DNA of 64,000 bases from Nitrosomonas oligotropha (lineage in GTDB: Bacteria > Pseudomonadota > Gammaproteobacteria > Burkholderiales > Nitrosomonadaceae), in assembly GCF_009833085.1 (NCBI RefSeq), contig NZ_QRBZ01000012.1:1-64000 (forward strand), in the 5' to 3' direction. A model generated the notes under the pieces. That model saw only the letters and a list, made by a program, of their open reading frames with translations. It was not told where the DNA came from and searched no databases. The translations under genes were made by a program, and so were the position numbers. Each line of letters opens with the position of its first letter. The stretch's first letter is position 1. Shown here piece after piece: positions 39,461 to 50,859 of the stretch.

Positions 39461-40048
39461 TTAGATGTTTTGCCGGGTAAGCCGGTTTAATCGTTGTTCC
39501 AATTGTCCGGTATCGGACTGCAAGTTTTGCACTTCCTGCGCAAAGTGCTCGATAGCCGCGGGTTTTGTCAGAAAACCGCTTTCCTCGGTCCAATATTCGG
39601 CCAGCGCCTGCGACAAGCGGTCAACATTTTCAACCGGCCACCTTATGAGATGCTCGCTTGCTTGCGCAACCCGATGGGCGGGAATATCACCGATCGTTTT
39701 GCTCAGATCCTGCTCAAAAATGATACGAAGATCGATTTGCTTGCCAATCGCGATCAATTCATCCGCCAGCGATTGGTCGCCGGTAATGGCGATCGAATCG
39801 AATGCGCTTGTTTCCCGTGTCAGCAGCTTGGAGACAATTAACGGTGAAAAAGTAAGCGTCGCGTCCGCGCACATAGCATTGCTGGCTTGTTGCATTTCTC
39901 CCGCTGCGTCGATGAGCACACTGAAGTTAACCAACGGCGGCACCCGGATACCGATCGTTTTGCCGGTAAAAGTTTGCAATCGCTCGCATGCCCACCGCTC
40001 ACTGCGTAAAACATGATTGATGGACGTGGTTACAACGGATGTCAGCAT
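39461..40048 (-). CDS. ubiJ: Ubiquinone biosynthesis accessory factor UbiJ (SCP2 domain)
   Basis: A 195-residue protein with an N-terminal SCP2-like lipid-binding domain (about residues 15-105; CADATLTFSPLIVSKLL) and a C-terminal helix ending in a coiled coil (QNLQSDTGQLEQRLNRL). This matches UbiJ, which with UbiK holds ubiquinone intermediates for the soluble Ubi complex. Placement 93 bases upstream of ubiB supports the call. Sequence conservation in this family is low, so confidence rests partly on context. Confidence 0.82.
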   Translation of the reverse strand: MLTSVVTTSINHVLRSERWACERLQTFTGKTIGIRVPPLVNFSVLIDAAGEMQQASNAMCADATLTFSPLIVSKLLTRETSAFDSIAITGDQSLADELIAIGKQIDLRIIFEQDLSKTIGDIPAHRVAQASEHLIRWPVENVDRLSQALAEYWTEESGFLTKPAAIEHFAQEVQNLQSDTGQLEQRLNRLTRQNI

Positions 40049-40251
40049 TATATTTAACGTTAGAAGATGTAATAAGCGGAATAAAAGAAAAAGCGCCGGT
40101 TATTTAATTCAGCGTTTGATGCCACTGACGCAGCGGTTATTTCTTCCACCCTTACAACAGGCTCTCGAGTATAGCACTATAACCGCTATCCATTATACCG
40201 GTCTGCATGTCTTCTCGTAGCGCCTGAAAAAGCTTGATTTTAGATTATGCT

Positions 40252-41691
40252 TTAGCCGTCCAGCTTTTTCTTCAACATGGCATTTACTTGCGCGGGATTG
40301 GCTTTGCCTTGGGTGGCTTTCATGATCTGGCCGACCAGCGAGTTGAAGGCTTTTTCCTTGCCGGCGCGGTAATCGGCGACTTGCTGTGCATTGGCGGCGA
40401 GTACCTGATCGACGATTTTTTCGATGGCGCTGTCGTCGGAAATTTGTTTCAGTCCCTTGGCTTCGATGATGGCGTCGGCATTCTTGTCCAGTTCGCCGTT
40501 CCATAGGCTCTCGAACACCGTTTTGGCGGCTTTGCCGGAGATTGTGCCGTCGCCGATGCGTTTCAGCAGCGCGGCGAGCTGCGCCGGGTTGATCGGGCAG
40601 GCGGTGATGTCGATGCCTTCCTTGTTCAGTTGCGCGCTGATTTCACCCATGATCCAGTTGGCGCATAGTTTGGCTTGTGTTGGCAATTCCCGGATGGCGG
40701 CTTCAAAGTAATCCGCCATTTCGCGCGAGCCGGTCAGCACGGCGGCATCATAGGCGGACAATGCGAATTCCGATACATAACGATCGCGCCGCGCTTGCGG
40801 CAATTCCGGCAGGGCCGATTTGACCTGCTCGATCCAGCTGGTGGAGATTTCCACGGGCAACAAATCCGGATCGGGGAAGTAGCGGTAATCGTTGGCGTCT
40901 TCCTTGCTGCGCATGGTGCGCGTTTCGTCTTTGTTGGCGTCGTACAGCCGGGTTTCCTGGCGGATCGAACCACCGTCTTCGAGGATTTCGATTTGCCGCC
41001 GGGCTTCGTAATCGATGGCTTTTTCCAGAAAGCGGAACGAGTTCAAATTCTTGATTTCGCAGCGCGTGCCGAGTTTTTCCGTGCCGCGTGGGCGCACCGA
41101 GACATTCGCATCACAGCGGAACGAGCCTTCCTGCATGTTGCCGTCGCAAATACCGATCCAGCGCACCAGTGCGTGCAACGTTTTGGCGTACGCCACGGCT
41201 TCGGCGCTGCTGCGCATGTCCGGCTCGGAGACGATTTCCAGCAATGGCGTGCCGGCGCGGTTCAGATCGATGCCGCTCATGCCGTGAAAATCTTCGTGCA
41301 ATGACTTACCGGCGTCTTCTTCCAAATGCGCGCGCGTCAGGCGGACGATTTTCTCAGCGCCGTCGACTTGAATCGCAATCGTACCGCCTTGCACCACCGG
41401 CAATTCGTACTGGCTGATTTGGTAGCCTTTCGGTAAATCGGGGTAAAAATAATTCTTGCGCGCGAAAATCGACGGCGAATTGATTTTTGCGCCGACCGAC
41501 AGGCCGAATTTGATCGCCCGTTCCACCGCGCCTTTGTTCAGCACCGGCAGCACACCGGGCAGCGCCAGGTCGATCACGCAGGCTTGCGTGTTGGGCGGCG
41601 CGCCATAGGCGGTGGAAGCGCCTGAGAAGATTTTGGAGTGCGTTGAAAGTTGCGCATGTACTTCAAGACCGATGACAATTTCCCACTGCAT
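40252..41691 (-). CDS. gatB: Asp-tRNA(Asn)/Glu-tRNA(Gln) amidotransferase subunit B
   Basis: A 479-residue GatB subunit. It binds mischarged tRNA and activates the carboxyl group for amidation. The start [17 protein letters not shown] and the [19 protein letters not shown] and [13 protein letters not shown] blocks are diagnostic. The C-terminal YqeY-like tail domain (about residues 330-479) ends [15 protein letters not shown]. It is third in the minus-strand order gatC-gatA-gatB, 46 bases after gatA. Confidence 0.97.
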   Translation of the reverse strand: MQWEIVIGLEVHAQLSTHSKIFSGASTAYGAPPNTQACVIDLALPGVLPVLNKGAVERAIKFGLSVGAKINSPSIFARKNYFYPDLPKGYQISQYELPVVQGGTIAIQVDGAEKIVRLTRAHLEEDAGKSLHEDFHGMSGIDLNRAGTPLLEIVSEPDMRSSAEAVAYAKTLHALVRWIGICDGNMQEGSFRCDANVSVRPRGTEKLGTRCEIKNLNSFRFLEKAIDYEARRQIEILEDGGSIRQETRLYDANKDETRTMRSKEDANDYRYFPDPDLLPVEISTSWIEQVKSALPELPQARRDRYVSEFALSAYDAAVLTGSREMADYFEAAIRELPTQAKLCANWIMGEISAQLNKEGIDITACPINPAQLAALLKRIGDGTISGKAAKTVFESLWNGELDKNADAIIEAKGLKQISDDSAIEKIVDQVLAANAQQVADYRAGKEKAFNSLVGQIMKATQGKANPAQVNAMLKKKLDG

Positions 41692-41737
41692 AATAAATTT
41701 TCCAGCTAAATAGGTATTTCACAAATGAAGGTTGATT

Positions 41738-43186
41738 TTAAACGGGCGACCGGCTATGCCAATCGGTGGCCAATTGGTATTGGTGCGCAACGTTGAGCAT
41801 TTGCGCTTCCTTAAAGTAATTGCCAATGATGTGCAAGCCGATGGGGCGGTTTTTATCGCCAAAACCAACGGGAATCGACATGGCCGGCATGCCGGTCAGG
41901 TTGGCCGCGCTGGTGTAGATATCCGACAAGTACATCTGGATCGGATCGCCGCTTTTCTCGCCCAGATTGAAGGCGACCGTCGGCGTCGTCGGACCCATGA
42001 TGATGTCGCATTGCTGGTAGGCTTCGGCAAAATCCTGCGCGATCAGGCGGCGCAGCTTTTGCGCTTTGATGTAGTAGGCATCGTAGTAACCGTGCGATAA
42101 CACGTATGTGCCGATCAGAATGCGCCGTTTCACTTCGGGGCCGAAACCTTGCGCGCGCGATTTGCGGTACATGTCGGCCAGATCGCTGTACGATTCGGCG
42201 CGATGACCGTAACGCACGCCGTCAAAGCGGGATAAGTTGCTCGATGCTTCGGCGGGGGCCAGCACATAATAAACCGGGATTGCCAGCGGTGCATTCGGCA
42301 AGGAAATCTCGACCGTTTGCGCACCCAGTTTGCGGTATTCATCCAGCGCTTTGTCGATTGCGCTGGCAACGTCGTTGCTCATGCCCGCGGCGAAATATTC
42401 CTTCGGCAGGCCGATACGCAAGCCTGCTAACGGTTTTTGCAGATCGCGCGCATAATCTTCAACATCGCGTTGCAGACTGGTGGAGTCGCGCGGATCGAAG
42501 CCAGTCATGACATTCAGCAACAGCGCCAGGTCTTCCGCCGATTTGGCCATCGGACCGCCTTGATCCAGGCTGGAAGCGAAAGCGATCATGCCGTAGCGCG
42601 ACACCAGTCCGTAAGTCGGTTTGATTCCCGAAATACCGCACAGCGCGGCGGGCTGGCGGATCGAACCGCCGGTATCGGTGCCGGTCGCTGCCGGGGCCAA
42701 TCTGGCGGCTACCGCGCAGGCTGCGCCACCTGAGCTGCCGCCGGGTACCGCGGCCTGATCCCAGGGGTTTTTCACCGGGCCGTAATAGGAGGTTTCATTA
42801 CTCGACCCCATGGCGAATTCGTCCATGTTGGTCTTGCCGATATTTACTGCGCCAGCTTGATTGAAACGCTCGATGACACCGGCGTCGTACGGTGAAACGA
42901 AATTCGACAGCATTTTTGAACCGCACGTGGTCAACCAGCCTTTGGCGCAGAAAATGTCTTTTTGCGCAATCGGGATACCGGTTAACGGACCGGCTTGTCC
43001 GGCCGCGATCATTTGGTCGGCTGCGCGCGCTTGCGCCAGACTTAGGTCTTCGTTGACGGTGATAAAGGCGTTGTATTCCGGGTTGAGCTGCTTGATGCGT
43101 TGCAGGAATTCGCTGGTCAGTTCAGTGCTGGAAATTTTCTTTCCGGCAAGCTGAATCGAGAGCTGTTTAAGGCTGGCGTTAAACAT
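41738..43186 (-). CDS. gatA: Asp-tRNA(Asn)/Glu-tRNA(Gln) amidotransferase subunit A
   Basis: A 482-residue amidase-signature enzyme that releases ammonia from glutamine for GatB. The Ser-cisSer-Lys triad is present: the lysine in [11 protein letters not shown], and the serines within [18 protein letters not shown] and [16 protein letters not shown]. It is full length and lies between gatC and gatB. Related allophanate hydrolases share the fold, but the operon context and the GatA-type C-terminus settle the assignment. Confidence 0.97.
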   Translation of the reverse strand: MFNASLKQLSIQLAGKKISSTELTSEFLQRIKQLNPEYNAFITVNEDLSLAQARAADQMIAAGQAGPLTGIPIAQKDIFCAKGWLTTCGSKMLSNFVSPYDAGVIERFNQAGAVNIGKTNMDEFAMGSSNETSYYGPVKNPWDQAAVPGGSSGGAACAVAARLAPAATGTDTGGSIRQPAALCGISGIKPTYGLVSRYGMIAFASSLDQGGPMAKSAEDLALLLNVMTGFDPRDSTSLQRDVEDYARDLQKPLAGLRIGLPKEYFAAGMSNDVASAIDKALDEYRKLGAQTVEISLPNAPLAIPVYYVLAPAEASSNLSRFDGVRYGHRAESYSDLADMYRKSRAQGFGPEVKRRILIGTYVLSHGYYDAYYIKAQKLRRLIAQDFAEAYQQCDIIMGPTTPTVAFNLGEKSGDPIQMYLSDIYTSAANLTGMPAMSIPVGFGDKNRPIGLHIIGNYFKEAQMLNVAHQYQLATDWHSRSPV

Positions 43187-43283
43187 GGATTTACTGATGA
43201 GAGAAAAATAAAATGTTGCGTATAATGGCGGTTTTCTAAATTCTATGCTTTCTTTGCTTCAATTCGCTACTGCTGTTCCTGGT

Positions 43284-43571
43284 TTATTCAATAACTTGTG
43301 GAACGAGATAGAGACCCGCTTCGACTTGCGGTGCTATTGATTGATATAATTCGCGTTGGTCGGTTTCAGTAACTTCATCTTCACGCAAACGCTGCACGAC
43401 ACTTTGCGCATGAGACATGGGTTCCACTGTCGATGTATCAACTGCTTGCATGGATTCAATCAAATTGAAAATACCGGACAACTGAGTCAAAGTTTCTTTG
43501 GCTTCATTGTCGTCAATTTCGATATACGCAAGATCAGCAATGCGTTTTACGTCGCTAACAGATAAAGTCAT
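43284..43571 (-). CDS. gatC: Asp-tRNA(Asn)/Glu-tRNA(Gln) amidotransferase subunit C
   Basis: A 95-residue GatC subunit that wraps around the GatA-GatB interface. It begins [19 protein letters not shown] and ends with the conserved [20 protein letters not shown] region. The frame is open eight codons further to 43595, but the family start is the ATG at 43571. It heads the gatCAB unit and is divergent from mreB across about 130 bases that must hold both promoters. Confidence 0.94.
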   Translation of the reverse strand: MTLSVSDVKRIADLAYIEIDDNEAKETLTQLSGIFNLIESMQAVDTSTVEPMSHAQSVVQRLREDEVTETDQRELYQSIAPQVEAGLYLVPQVIE

Positions 43572-43676
43572 TTTAATCGGTAACCTTATATTCAAATAAC
43601 TATTAGAGTATCATGCCCCGTTTTAACCGGCGTATTATTTTTTGATGGTTTTATTTATTATTCGCTCTCATCATAA

Positions 43677-44759
<1,083 letters not shown>

Positions 44760-44837
44760 TCGATTGGCGGGTTAATTATTTTTATCTCTTTCCTTATATT
44801 GGTTGAAAAATAAATCGATACTTGAATACGGGACGTA

Positions 44838-45728
44838 ATGGAAACAGTTCCTCAGTTTTTCAGACATGGCCCTGGCCCGTTCACGCGGCTGTTTGTATTC
44901 ACCTTATTGTCTTGTTTGCTCATCGCCGAAGATACGCGTCTCAAATATTTCCCGCAATTCCGCCAGACTATCGGGGTGATCATCTTTCCATTGCAGAAAA
45001 TCGCTTATATTCCCGCCAGCATTTACGATCAAATCGGCGAATTCATCGCTAGTTTCTATTTGCTGGAGGAAAATGAGAAGCTCAGGCGGCTCTATCTGGA
45101 CAATCGTGAACAACTGCTGAAATTGCACGCCTTGGAAGCCGAGAATGTGCAATTGCGCAAACTGCTGGGCGCGGTGCAGCAAATTGAAACAGCCACAAAA
45201 ACCAAAGCAGTCCTGGCGGAAATTCTGTACACGCCGCGCGATCCGTTCAGTCATAAGATTACTTTGAATAAAGGCAGTCAGCATCATATCCAGCTGGGTC
45301 AAGCGGTGATTGACGATCAAGGCATCGTCGGACAAATCACGCAGTTGTATCCCTGGTCATCGGAAGTCACGCTGCTCACCGATAAGGATCATTCGGTGCC
45401 GGTGCAAGTGGTGCGCAACAGTTTACGTTCGGTGGTGTCCGGCACCGGTAGAAACGATGAATTGGAATTGCGCTATTTATCCGTGAACACCGATATTCAA
45501 CGTGGCGATCTGCTGGTTACCTCCGGAATCGGCGGGGTTTATCCTCCCGGTATTCCTGTTGCGGCGGTGTTAAGAATCGAGCGCGATCCGACCGGTGATT
45601 TCGCGCAGATTATCAGCACACCCGTTGCCGGTGTGGACCGGAACCGGCAAGTTTTGATTCTGGCACTGGTGCAACCCGAATCCAATGAATCTCAAGAGAC
45701 GCCTGCAATTGAACCCGGGAAAAATTAA
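44838..45728 (+). CDS. mreC: Rod shape-determining protein MreC
   Basis: A 296-residue periplasmic scaffold with one N-terminal membrane segment (about residues 15-35), a coiled coil (about 70-115, LEENEKLRRLYLDNREQLLK) and the two-barrel MreC domain ending near residue 275 (VLRIERDPTGDFAQIIS). It links cytoplasmic MreB to PBP2 and RodA. The stop lies inside the 5' end of mreD, giving a 44-base overlap. Confidence 0.94.
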   Translation: METVPQFFRHGPGPFTRLFVFTLLSCLLIAEDTRLKYFPQFRQTIGVIIFPLQKIAYIPASIYDQIGEFIASFYLLEENEKLRRLYLDNREQLLKLHALEAENVQLRKLLGAVQQIETATKTKAVLAEILYTPRDPFSHKITLNKGSQHHIQLGQAVIDDQGIVGQITQLYPWSSEVTLLTDKDHSVPVQVVRNSLRSVVSGTGRNDELELRYLSVNTDIQRGDLLVTSGIGGVYPPGIPVAAVLRIERDPTGDFAQIISTPVAGVDRNRQVLILALVQPESNESQETPAIEPGKN

Positions 45729-46260
45729 AGCGGGCCATGCCAACAAGGACCAGTTCATCAGACAGGATGTGTTCGTGCCTGCCAGTAATTGGTTTGTCGC
45801 CGCCAGTTTGATTGTTGCATTGATTCTGAATTTCTTGCCGCTAGAGGGCGAATTCCTGTTGTTACGCCCGGACTTTTTAGCGATTACGATCGCGTATTGG
45901 AATATTAATTATCCGCACAAAATGGGTATGAGCGTTGCTTTCGGCCTGGGATTGATGATGGATGTCGGCAACGCCGGTATACTGGGGCAGCACGCCTTGG
46001 CTTATTGTATCGTGGTCTATCTCACTCTGGTTTTTGGCCGCCGATTGCGGCTGTTTACGCCGGTAAAACAAGCGCCGCAGATTGGTTTGGTGCTGCTGAT
46101 GATGCAATGGGTCATTGTCTTGGTAGCGCTATCGACGGATTCTTTATTGCCGGATTGGCAATATTATTTAGCTACGGTGGCGGGGGCGCTGCTCTGGGTG
46201 CCTGTTTCTTATCTGTTTACGCTGCTGCTGCGGCAAAAACCAGATCCTGATGCGTTATGA
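45685..46260 (+). CDS. mreD: Rod shape-determining membrane protein MreD
   Basis: A protein of up to 191 residues with five or so hydrophobic segments, including SLIVALILNFLPLEGEFLLLRPDF and the family's MDVGNAGILGQHALAY motif. The first ATG overlaps mreC by 44 bases and adds a basic 30-residue lead not typical of MreD, so a later start remains possible. The stop overlaps the mrdA start by four bases (ATGA), so translation is coupled. Confidence 0.9.
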   Translation: MNLKRRLQLNPGKIKAGHANKDQFIRQDVFVPASNWFVAASLIVALILNFLPLEGEFLLLRPDFLAITIAYWNINYPHKMGMSVAFGLGLMMDVGNAGILGQHALAYCIVVYLTLVFGRRLRLFTPVKQAPQIGLVLLMMQWVIVLVALSTDSLLPDWQYYLATVAGALLWVPVSYLFTLLLRQKPDPDAL

Positions 46261-48182
46261 AGCAGCATGTTGAACTGAGAAATCATCCGGCCGAATTACA
46301 TAAATTCCGTCTTCGCCTCAGCATCAGCGCGGGTTTTGTATTGATCCTGTTTTTGATTTTGTATGCGCGTTTCTACTATTTACAGGTTATGCAACAGGAG
46401 CACTATCAAACGCTGGCGGAAGCGAACCGGATTTCCATTTCGCCGCTGGTGCCCAACCGCGGGCTGATTTATGACCGCAGCGGCAGGATACTGGCGCAGA
46501 ATTATTCAGCCTACACGTTGGAAGTCATACCCAGTCAGATCAAGGATCTTGAAGCGACGTTGAATGAATTGGCGGACATTATCGAGATCACACCGACCGA
46601 CCGCCAGCGTTTCAAAAAATTGCTGAAGGAAAGTAAGCGCTTTAAAAGTTTGCCGGTTCGAAGCCGCTTGACCGATGAGGAAATCGCCACTTTTGCGGTG
46701 AACCGTTACCGTTTTCCGGGGGTTGAAATTAAGGCGCGCGTGCTGCGGCAATACCCGGAGAAAGAGATTGTGTCGCATATTGTCGGCTATATCAGCCGCA
46801 TCAACGATCAGGATCTCGATCAACTGGAAAATAACGGCGAGCTGCATAATTATCGAGGTTCCCAGCACATCGGCAAAATCGGCATCGAACAAAGTTATGA
46901 AAAACAATTACACGGCATCACCGGTTTTGAGGAAGTCGAGACCGATGCGGCGGGGCGCTCCATTCGGGTATTGTCACGCACGCCGCCGCTTTCCGGCAGT
47001 AATCTGATCCTATCGCTCGATCTCGGGTTACAGGAAGCCGCGGAAAAAGCATTCGGCGACCGCCGCGGCGCCCTGGTTGCGCTGGATCCGAATAACGGTG
47101 AAGTGCTCGCATTTGTCAGCAAGCCGGGGTACGACAACAATCTTTTTATCGGCGGTATCGATCAGGAAAACTGGAATCTGCTCAACAAGTCGATTGACCG
47201 GCCACTCAACAACCGGGCGCTGCGCGGTGTGTATCCGCCCGGTTCGACATTCAAACCGTTCATGGCGCTGGCGGCGCTGGAACTGGGAAAACGCACGCCG
47301 GAATATAGCATGAGCGATCCCGGTTTCTTCTCCCTGCCGGGCGTCGACCGCCGTTACCGCGACTGGAAACCGGGCGGGCATGGCCGGGTCGATTTGCATA
47401 AATCGCTGGTTGTTTCATGCGACACCTATTACTACAGTCTCGCCAACGATCTCGGAATCGACAATATCCATAGCTTTATCGGTCAATTCGGTCTGGGCAA
47501 AAGAACCGGGATCGATATCGAAGGCGAAGTGGCTGGATTGCTGCCATCGTCGGCCTGGAAGATGAGTCAATATAAACAAAAGTGGTACGCTGGCGATACC
47601 ATCTCGGTATCCATCGGGCAGGGCTATAATCTGGCCACGCCGCTCCAGCTGGCGTTCGCCACCATGGTCATTGCGAATAACGGCAAAGCGTATGCGCCAC
47701 GTCTGGTGAAACAGATTCAAAACAGCCAGACCGGGGAAGTGGAGGATATCCCGGCGAAGCTGCTGTACAGCCTGAATCTCAAACCGAAGAATCTGGAAGT
47801 GGTCAAGAACGCACTGGTGGATGTGACCCGTCCCGGCGGCACCGCGGCAAAAGCCGGGGCCAATGCGGCGTATACTTTCGCCGGTAAAACCGGCACGTCG
47901 CAAGTGATCGCCATCAAGCAAGGGGAGCGCTACAATGAAAAAGCGATCAACGAGCGGCATCGCGATCATGCGATGTTTATCGCTTACGCACCGGCCGAGA
48001 ATCCTAAGATTGCGCTGGCGGTGCTGGTGGAAAATACCGGAACCGGCGGGTCTACCGCAGCGCCGATAGCCCGGCAAGTGTTCGATTATTTCCTGTTGGG
48101 AAAACCATCCGAAGCGGCGATTGCGCAATTGGCCGAACCGGCCGCGGATCATGATCATCATCACCATCATGAACATTTATAG
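46257..48182 (+). CDS. mrdA: Peptidoglycan transpeptidase PBP2
   Basis: A 641-residue class B penicillin-binding protein specific for the elongasome. One N-terminal membrane anchor (residues about 22-45), the dimerisation/pedestal region, and a transpeptidase domain with Ser330 in STFK, an SCD box (SCDTYYYSLAND) and KTGT (AGKTGTSQV). It partners RodA, encoded next. The C-terminus ends in an unusual histidine-rich tail, DHDHHHHHEHL, after the folded domain; a metal-binding effect is conceivable but unsupported. Confidence 0.95.
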   Translation: MKQHVELRNHPAELHKFRLRLSISAGFVLILFLILYARFYYLQVMQQEHYQTLAEANRISISPLVPNRGLIYDRSGRILAQNYSAYTLEVIPSQIKDLEATLNELADIIEITPTDRQRFKKLLKESKRFKSLPVRSRLTDEEIATFAVNRYRFPGVEIKARVLRQYPEKEIVSHIVGYISRINDQDLDQLENNGELHNYRGSQHIGKIGIEQSYEKQLHGITGFEEVETDAAGRSIRVLSRTPPLSGSNLILSLDLGLQEAAEKAFGDRRGALVALDPNNGEVLAFVSKPGYDNNLFIGGIDQENWNLLNKSIDRPLNNRALRGVYPPGSTFKPFMALAALELGKRTPEYSMSDPGFFSLPGVDRRYRDWKPGGHGRVDLHKSLVVSCDTYYYSLANDLGIDNIHSFIGQFGLGKRTGIDIEGEVAGLLPSSAWKMSQYKQKWYAGDTISVSIGQGYNLATPLQLAFATMVIANNGKAYAPRLVKQIQNSQTGEVEDIPAKLLYSLNLKPKNLEVVKNALVDVTRPGGTAAKAGANAAYTFAGKTGTSQVIAIKQGERYNEKAINERHRDHAMFIAYAPAENPKIALAVLVENTGTGGSTAAPIARQVFDYFLLGKPSEAAIAQLAEPAADHDHHHHHEHL

Positions 48183-48244
48183 GTAATACAAACCGGCAGG
48201 CGATTACGGATGATGCATCCGCCAATATACTGAAACTCTCCAGC

Positions 48245-49345
48245 ATGGACGACATTAAAAAAATCTGGCATTTTCTGACACGCTATATCGATAGTTTTTT
48301 ATTGATCGGGCTGCTGACATTGATGGCTGTCGGATTGATCGTGCTGTACAGCGCCACCGGGGCGAATATGGCCAGGGTCAGCAATCAAGTGATCAACATG
48401 CTGATTGCGCTGGTGATCATGTGGCTGGTTGCGAATATTCCATTGCAGCAGATTATGCGGCTGGCTTTGCCCATGTATATCCTGGGATTGGTTTTACTGG
48501 TCGGCGTGGCTTTGTTCGGTGAAATCAACAATGGCGCGAGACGCTGGTTGAACATCGGCGTGACACGCATTCAGCCGTCCGAATTGATGAAAATCGCTAT
48601 ACCGCTGATGATGGCCTGGTATTTCGATAAACATGAGATCACGTTGCGTCTGAAAGACTATATCGGTGCAACGGTGCTGCTATTGTTGCCGGTTTTGCTG
48701 ATTCTGCGCCAGCCCGATCTTGGCACCGCCATTTTGATTGCCTCGAGCGGTTTTTACGTGCTGTTTCTGGCGGGGTTGTCGTGGCGCATTATTGCCGGAT
48801 TAATGGTGACGGTGGCGGGCAGTTTGCCGGTATTCTGGACGGTCATGCATGATTACCAGCGGCGGCGCATCATCACGCTGCTTGATCCTTCACAGGACCC
48901 ACTCGGTGCAGGGTATCACACCATCCAATCGTCCATCGCCATCGGTTCCGGCGGAGTTGTGGGCAAAGGGTGGCAGAACGGCACGCAGACGCAGCTGGAT
49001 TTTCTGCCGGAACAAAGCACTGATTTTATCTTTGCAGTTTTTTCCGAAGAATTCGGTTTAATGGGGAATACGGTATTGCTGCTGCTGTATTTATTGGTGA
49101 TCGGCCGGTGCCTGGTGATTACCGCCAATGCCTCGACACAGTTCACGCGCTTGATTGCCGGTTCAATTACACTGACTTTTTGTACTTATATCTTCGTTAA
49201 CATGGGCATGGTTAGTGGTATCCTTCCGATCGTCGGTGTTCCGCTGCCATTGATCAGCTATGGCGGCACGTCGATGGTGACAATGTTGCTTGGTTTTGGT
49301 ATTTTGATGAGTATTCAGACACATCCTAAACTTGTAAAGACATGA
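48245..49345 (+). CDS. rodA: Peptidoglycan glycosyltransferase RodA
   Basis: A 366-residue SEDS-family polymerase with about ten membrane segments. Conserved stretches include VLYSATGANMARV, GARRWLNIGVTRIQPSELMKIA, LDPSQDPLGAGYHTIQSSIAIGSGG and PLPLISYGGTSMVTMLLGFGI; the catalytic aspartate region lies in the loop with the EQSTDFIFAVFSEEFG segment. It polymerises lipid II together with PBP2. The stop overlaps the rlpA ATG by four bases. Confidence 0.96.
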   Translation: MDDIKKIWHFLTRYIDSFLLIGLLTLMAVGLIVLYSATGANMARVSNQVINMLIALVIMWLVANIPLQQIMRLALPMYILGLVLLVGVALFGEINNGARRWLNIGVTRIQPSELMKIAIPLMMAWYFDKHEITLRLKDYIGATVLLLLPVLLILRQPDLGTAILIASSGFYVLFLAGLSWRIIAGLMVTVAGSLPVFWTVMHDYQRRRIITLLDPSQDPLGAGYHTIQSSIAIGSGGVVGKGWQNGTQTQLDFLPEQSTDFIFAVFSEEFGLMGNTVLLLLYLLVIGRCLVITANASTQFTRLIAGSITLTFCTYIFVNMGMVSGILPIVGVPLPLISYGGTSMVTMLLGFGILMSIQTHPKLVKT

Positions 49346-50316
49346 CAAACCTGTATTCAAGATTTCACAAGGCGCATCACTATTTGTCCGGAAGAACCGC
49401 GCCGGGCGCTGGAATGGCCTCGGTGATGGTGTTAGCGTTATTGACCGCTTGCAGCACTACACCGCAGTACCCCGGCACTACCGCCTCGAAGCAAAAAAAC
49501 AAATGGGTTGCGTCCCTACCGGATACCGGCAAGGGCCCCGGTTCAGCCGCCAGAAAAGGCGGAGGATATTATCTGGACGATGGCCCGGAGGATAATCCCC
49601 CGGCTGACTTGCATCTGATTCCGGATGCCGTGCCCAAGGCTGAACCGTTGCGGCAGGCCAATATGCAACCCTATGTCGCATTGGGAAAGAATTTCAAACC
49701 AATGACGGAATTGAAGTCGTATAAAAAACGCGGAATCGCTTCCTGGTATGGCCGCCGTTATCATGGCAATAATACCGCTTCGGGCGAAGTCTACGATATG
49801 TATGCCATGACCGCGGCTCACCCTACCTTGCCCTTGCCCAGTTATGTCCGGGTGACCAATCTGGATAATGGTAAATCCGTGATCGTGCGTTTGAATGACC
49901 GCGGGCCGTTTTTGTCCGACCGTTTGATCGATTTGTCGTATACCGCAGCCTATAAATTGGGCATTCTGGCGGGCGGCAGCGGCCGTGTTGAAGTCGAAAG
50001 CATCGTGCCGGAAGGTTCCGCCGTATTGGCCAGCAGCGCCAAACCCTCCGCATCGCTGCCCGCAGCCGATAGCGATGCGATGATGAATATGGTTTACCTG
50101 CAATTGGGCGCATTTGGCTCATCCGATAACGCGCATAATTTTCTCACGCAAGTCAGGCAGAAGCTTCCGTCGCTCAAGAATGCCGTCAGTATTACAAAAG
50201 ATAACGGCTTGTATAAAATTCACGCCGGTCCTTATCCCGACCAAACGGTTGCGAAACTGGCAGCCAACACCATCAGCCAGCAACTGGCGATAACACCCGT
50301 ACTGGTGACCGACTAA
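49342..50316 (+). CDS. rlpA: Septal ring lytic transglycosylase RlpA (lipoprotein)
   Basis: A 324-residue outer-membrane lipoprotein. The lipobox LLTAC places the lipidated cysteine at residue 37. A double-psi beta-barrel domain (about 130-225) carries GIASWYGRRYHGNNTASGEVYDM and RLNDRGPF, with the catalytic residues of RlpA transglycosylases, and a C-terminal SPOR domain (about 245-324, MVYLQLGAFGSSDNAHNFL) binds denuded septal glycan. Its start overlaps rodA by ATGA. It closes the rod-shape operon. Confidence 0.93.
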   Translation: MTNLYSRFHKAHHYLSGRTAPGAGMASVMVLALLTACSTTPQYPGTTASKQKNKWVASLPDTGKGPGSAARKGGGYYLDDGPEDNPPADLHLIPDAVPKAEPLRQANMQPYVALGKNFKPMTELKSYKKRGIASWYGRRYHGNNTASGEVYDMYAMTAAHPTLPLPSYVRVTNLDNGKSVIVRLNDRGPFLSDRLIDLSYTAAYKLGILAGGSGRVEVESIVPEGSAVLASSAKPSASLPAADSDAMMNMVYLQLGAFGSSDNAHNFLTQVRQKLPSLKNAVSITKDNGLYKIHAGPYPDQTVAKLAANTISQQLAITPVLVTD

Positions 50317-50324
50317 GCCGGGGC

Positions 50325-50356
50325 AAAAAAAATCCCTATTGCAAGCAATAGGGATT
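50325..50356 (-). terminator. Strong minus-strand terminator after the zinc-ribbon remnant
   Basis: A perfect 12-base-pair stem (50331-50342 with 50345-50356) is followed, reading on the minus strand, by an eight-base T-run. On the plus strand there is an A-run before the stem and no T-run after it, so its polarity is against rlpA. It starts at the stop codon of the small minus-strand reading frame described next, which explains it. Confidence 0.75.
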
Positions 50357-50501
50357 AAAGGGCCTCGTCATAAAATCATTCATCGCACAAGCTACGGTCG
50401 AATGTAAAAACATCTTCCTCAGTAAAAGTATCACGACAATTTTTACATTCCGGCTTCGATATCTCTATCGATATTGCGATAACTGATTTTAAGTTTAATA
50501 C
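50355..50501 (-). pseudogene. Small zinc-ribbon gene remnant with TGA in place of the fourth cysteine
   Basis: Read on the minus strand this stretch encodes a short peptide containing PECKNCRDTFTEED, then VFTFDRSLCDE, then TGA (50378-50376), then FYDEAL and TAA. The cysteines at 50447, 50438 and 50387 and the TGA form C-x2-C-x16-C-x2-stop, which is a zinc-ribbon pattern with the fourth cysteine codon changed to TGA. The in-frame TAA overlaps the base of a strong minus-strand terminator. Upstream the frame is open only to a TAG at 50504-50502 and has no ATG, GTG or TTG start before the cysteines. It is probably a decayed gene; selenocysteine or a base-calling error are less likely alternatives. 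Confidence 0.5.
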
Positions 50502-50853
50502 CTACTGAGTACCTTTGAAGATGAAAACAGAGAGGAAATATACCCATATATTCAAATTATGCTTGTGACTTTTGTCACATGCGGGTGTAATCTTGATATA
50601 AAGATTCATTAACCGGTTAATTTGAAAGTATTTACATCCTGAAATTGGTATATCGGATGATTTACTGTTAAATACCCTCAACGCGGTGTATTTTCAGCGC
50701 TGGCCTGCTTTTTGCAGCATTTATGCCGTGCCGCTGAGTATGGTAGCGCTGCTTTGATGCCGGTCACCGGTTTTTGCGGCGAGTGATAGTAGCCGTTAAT
50801 TCAACCTATTTCTATAGGATATATTCCCTATTTTTTAACAGCCGCATATACGC

Positions 50854-50859
50854 TATAAT
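50854..50859 (+). promoter_or_regulatory. Candidate -10 box for the PAS/GGDEF/EAL gene
   Basis: A perfect TATAAT lies 100 bases upstream of the ATG. No good -35 box is found at normal spacing (TTAACA is only 13 bases away), so it may need an activator, or the match may be chance. Confidence 0.4.
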
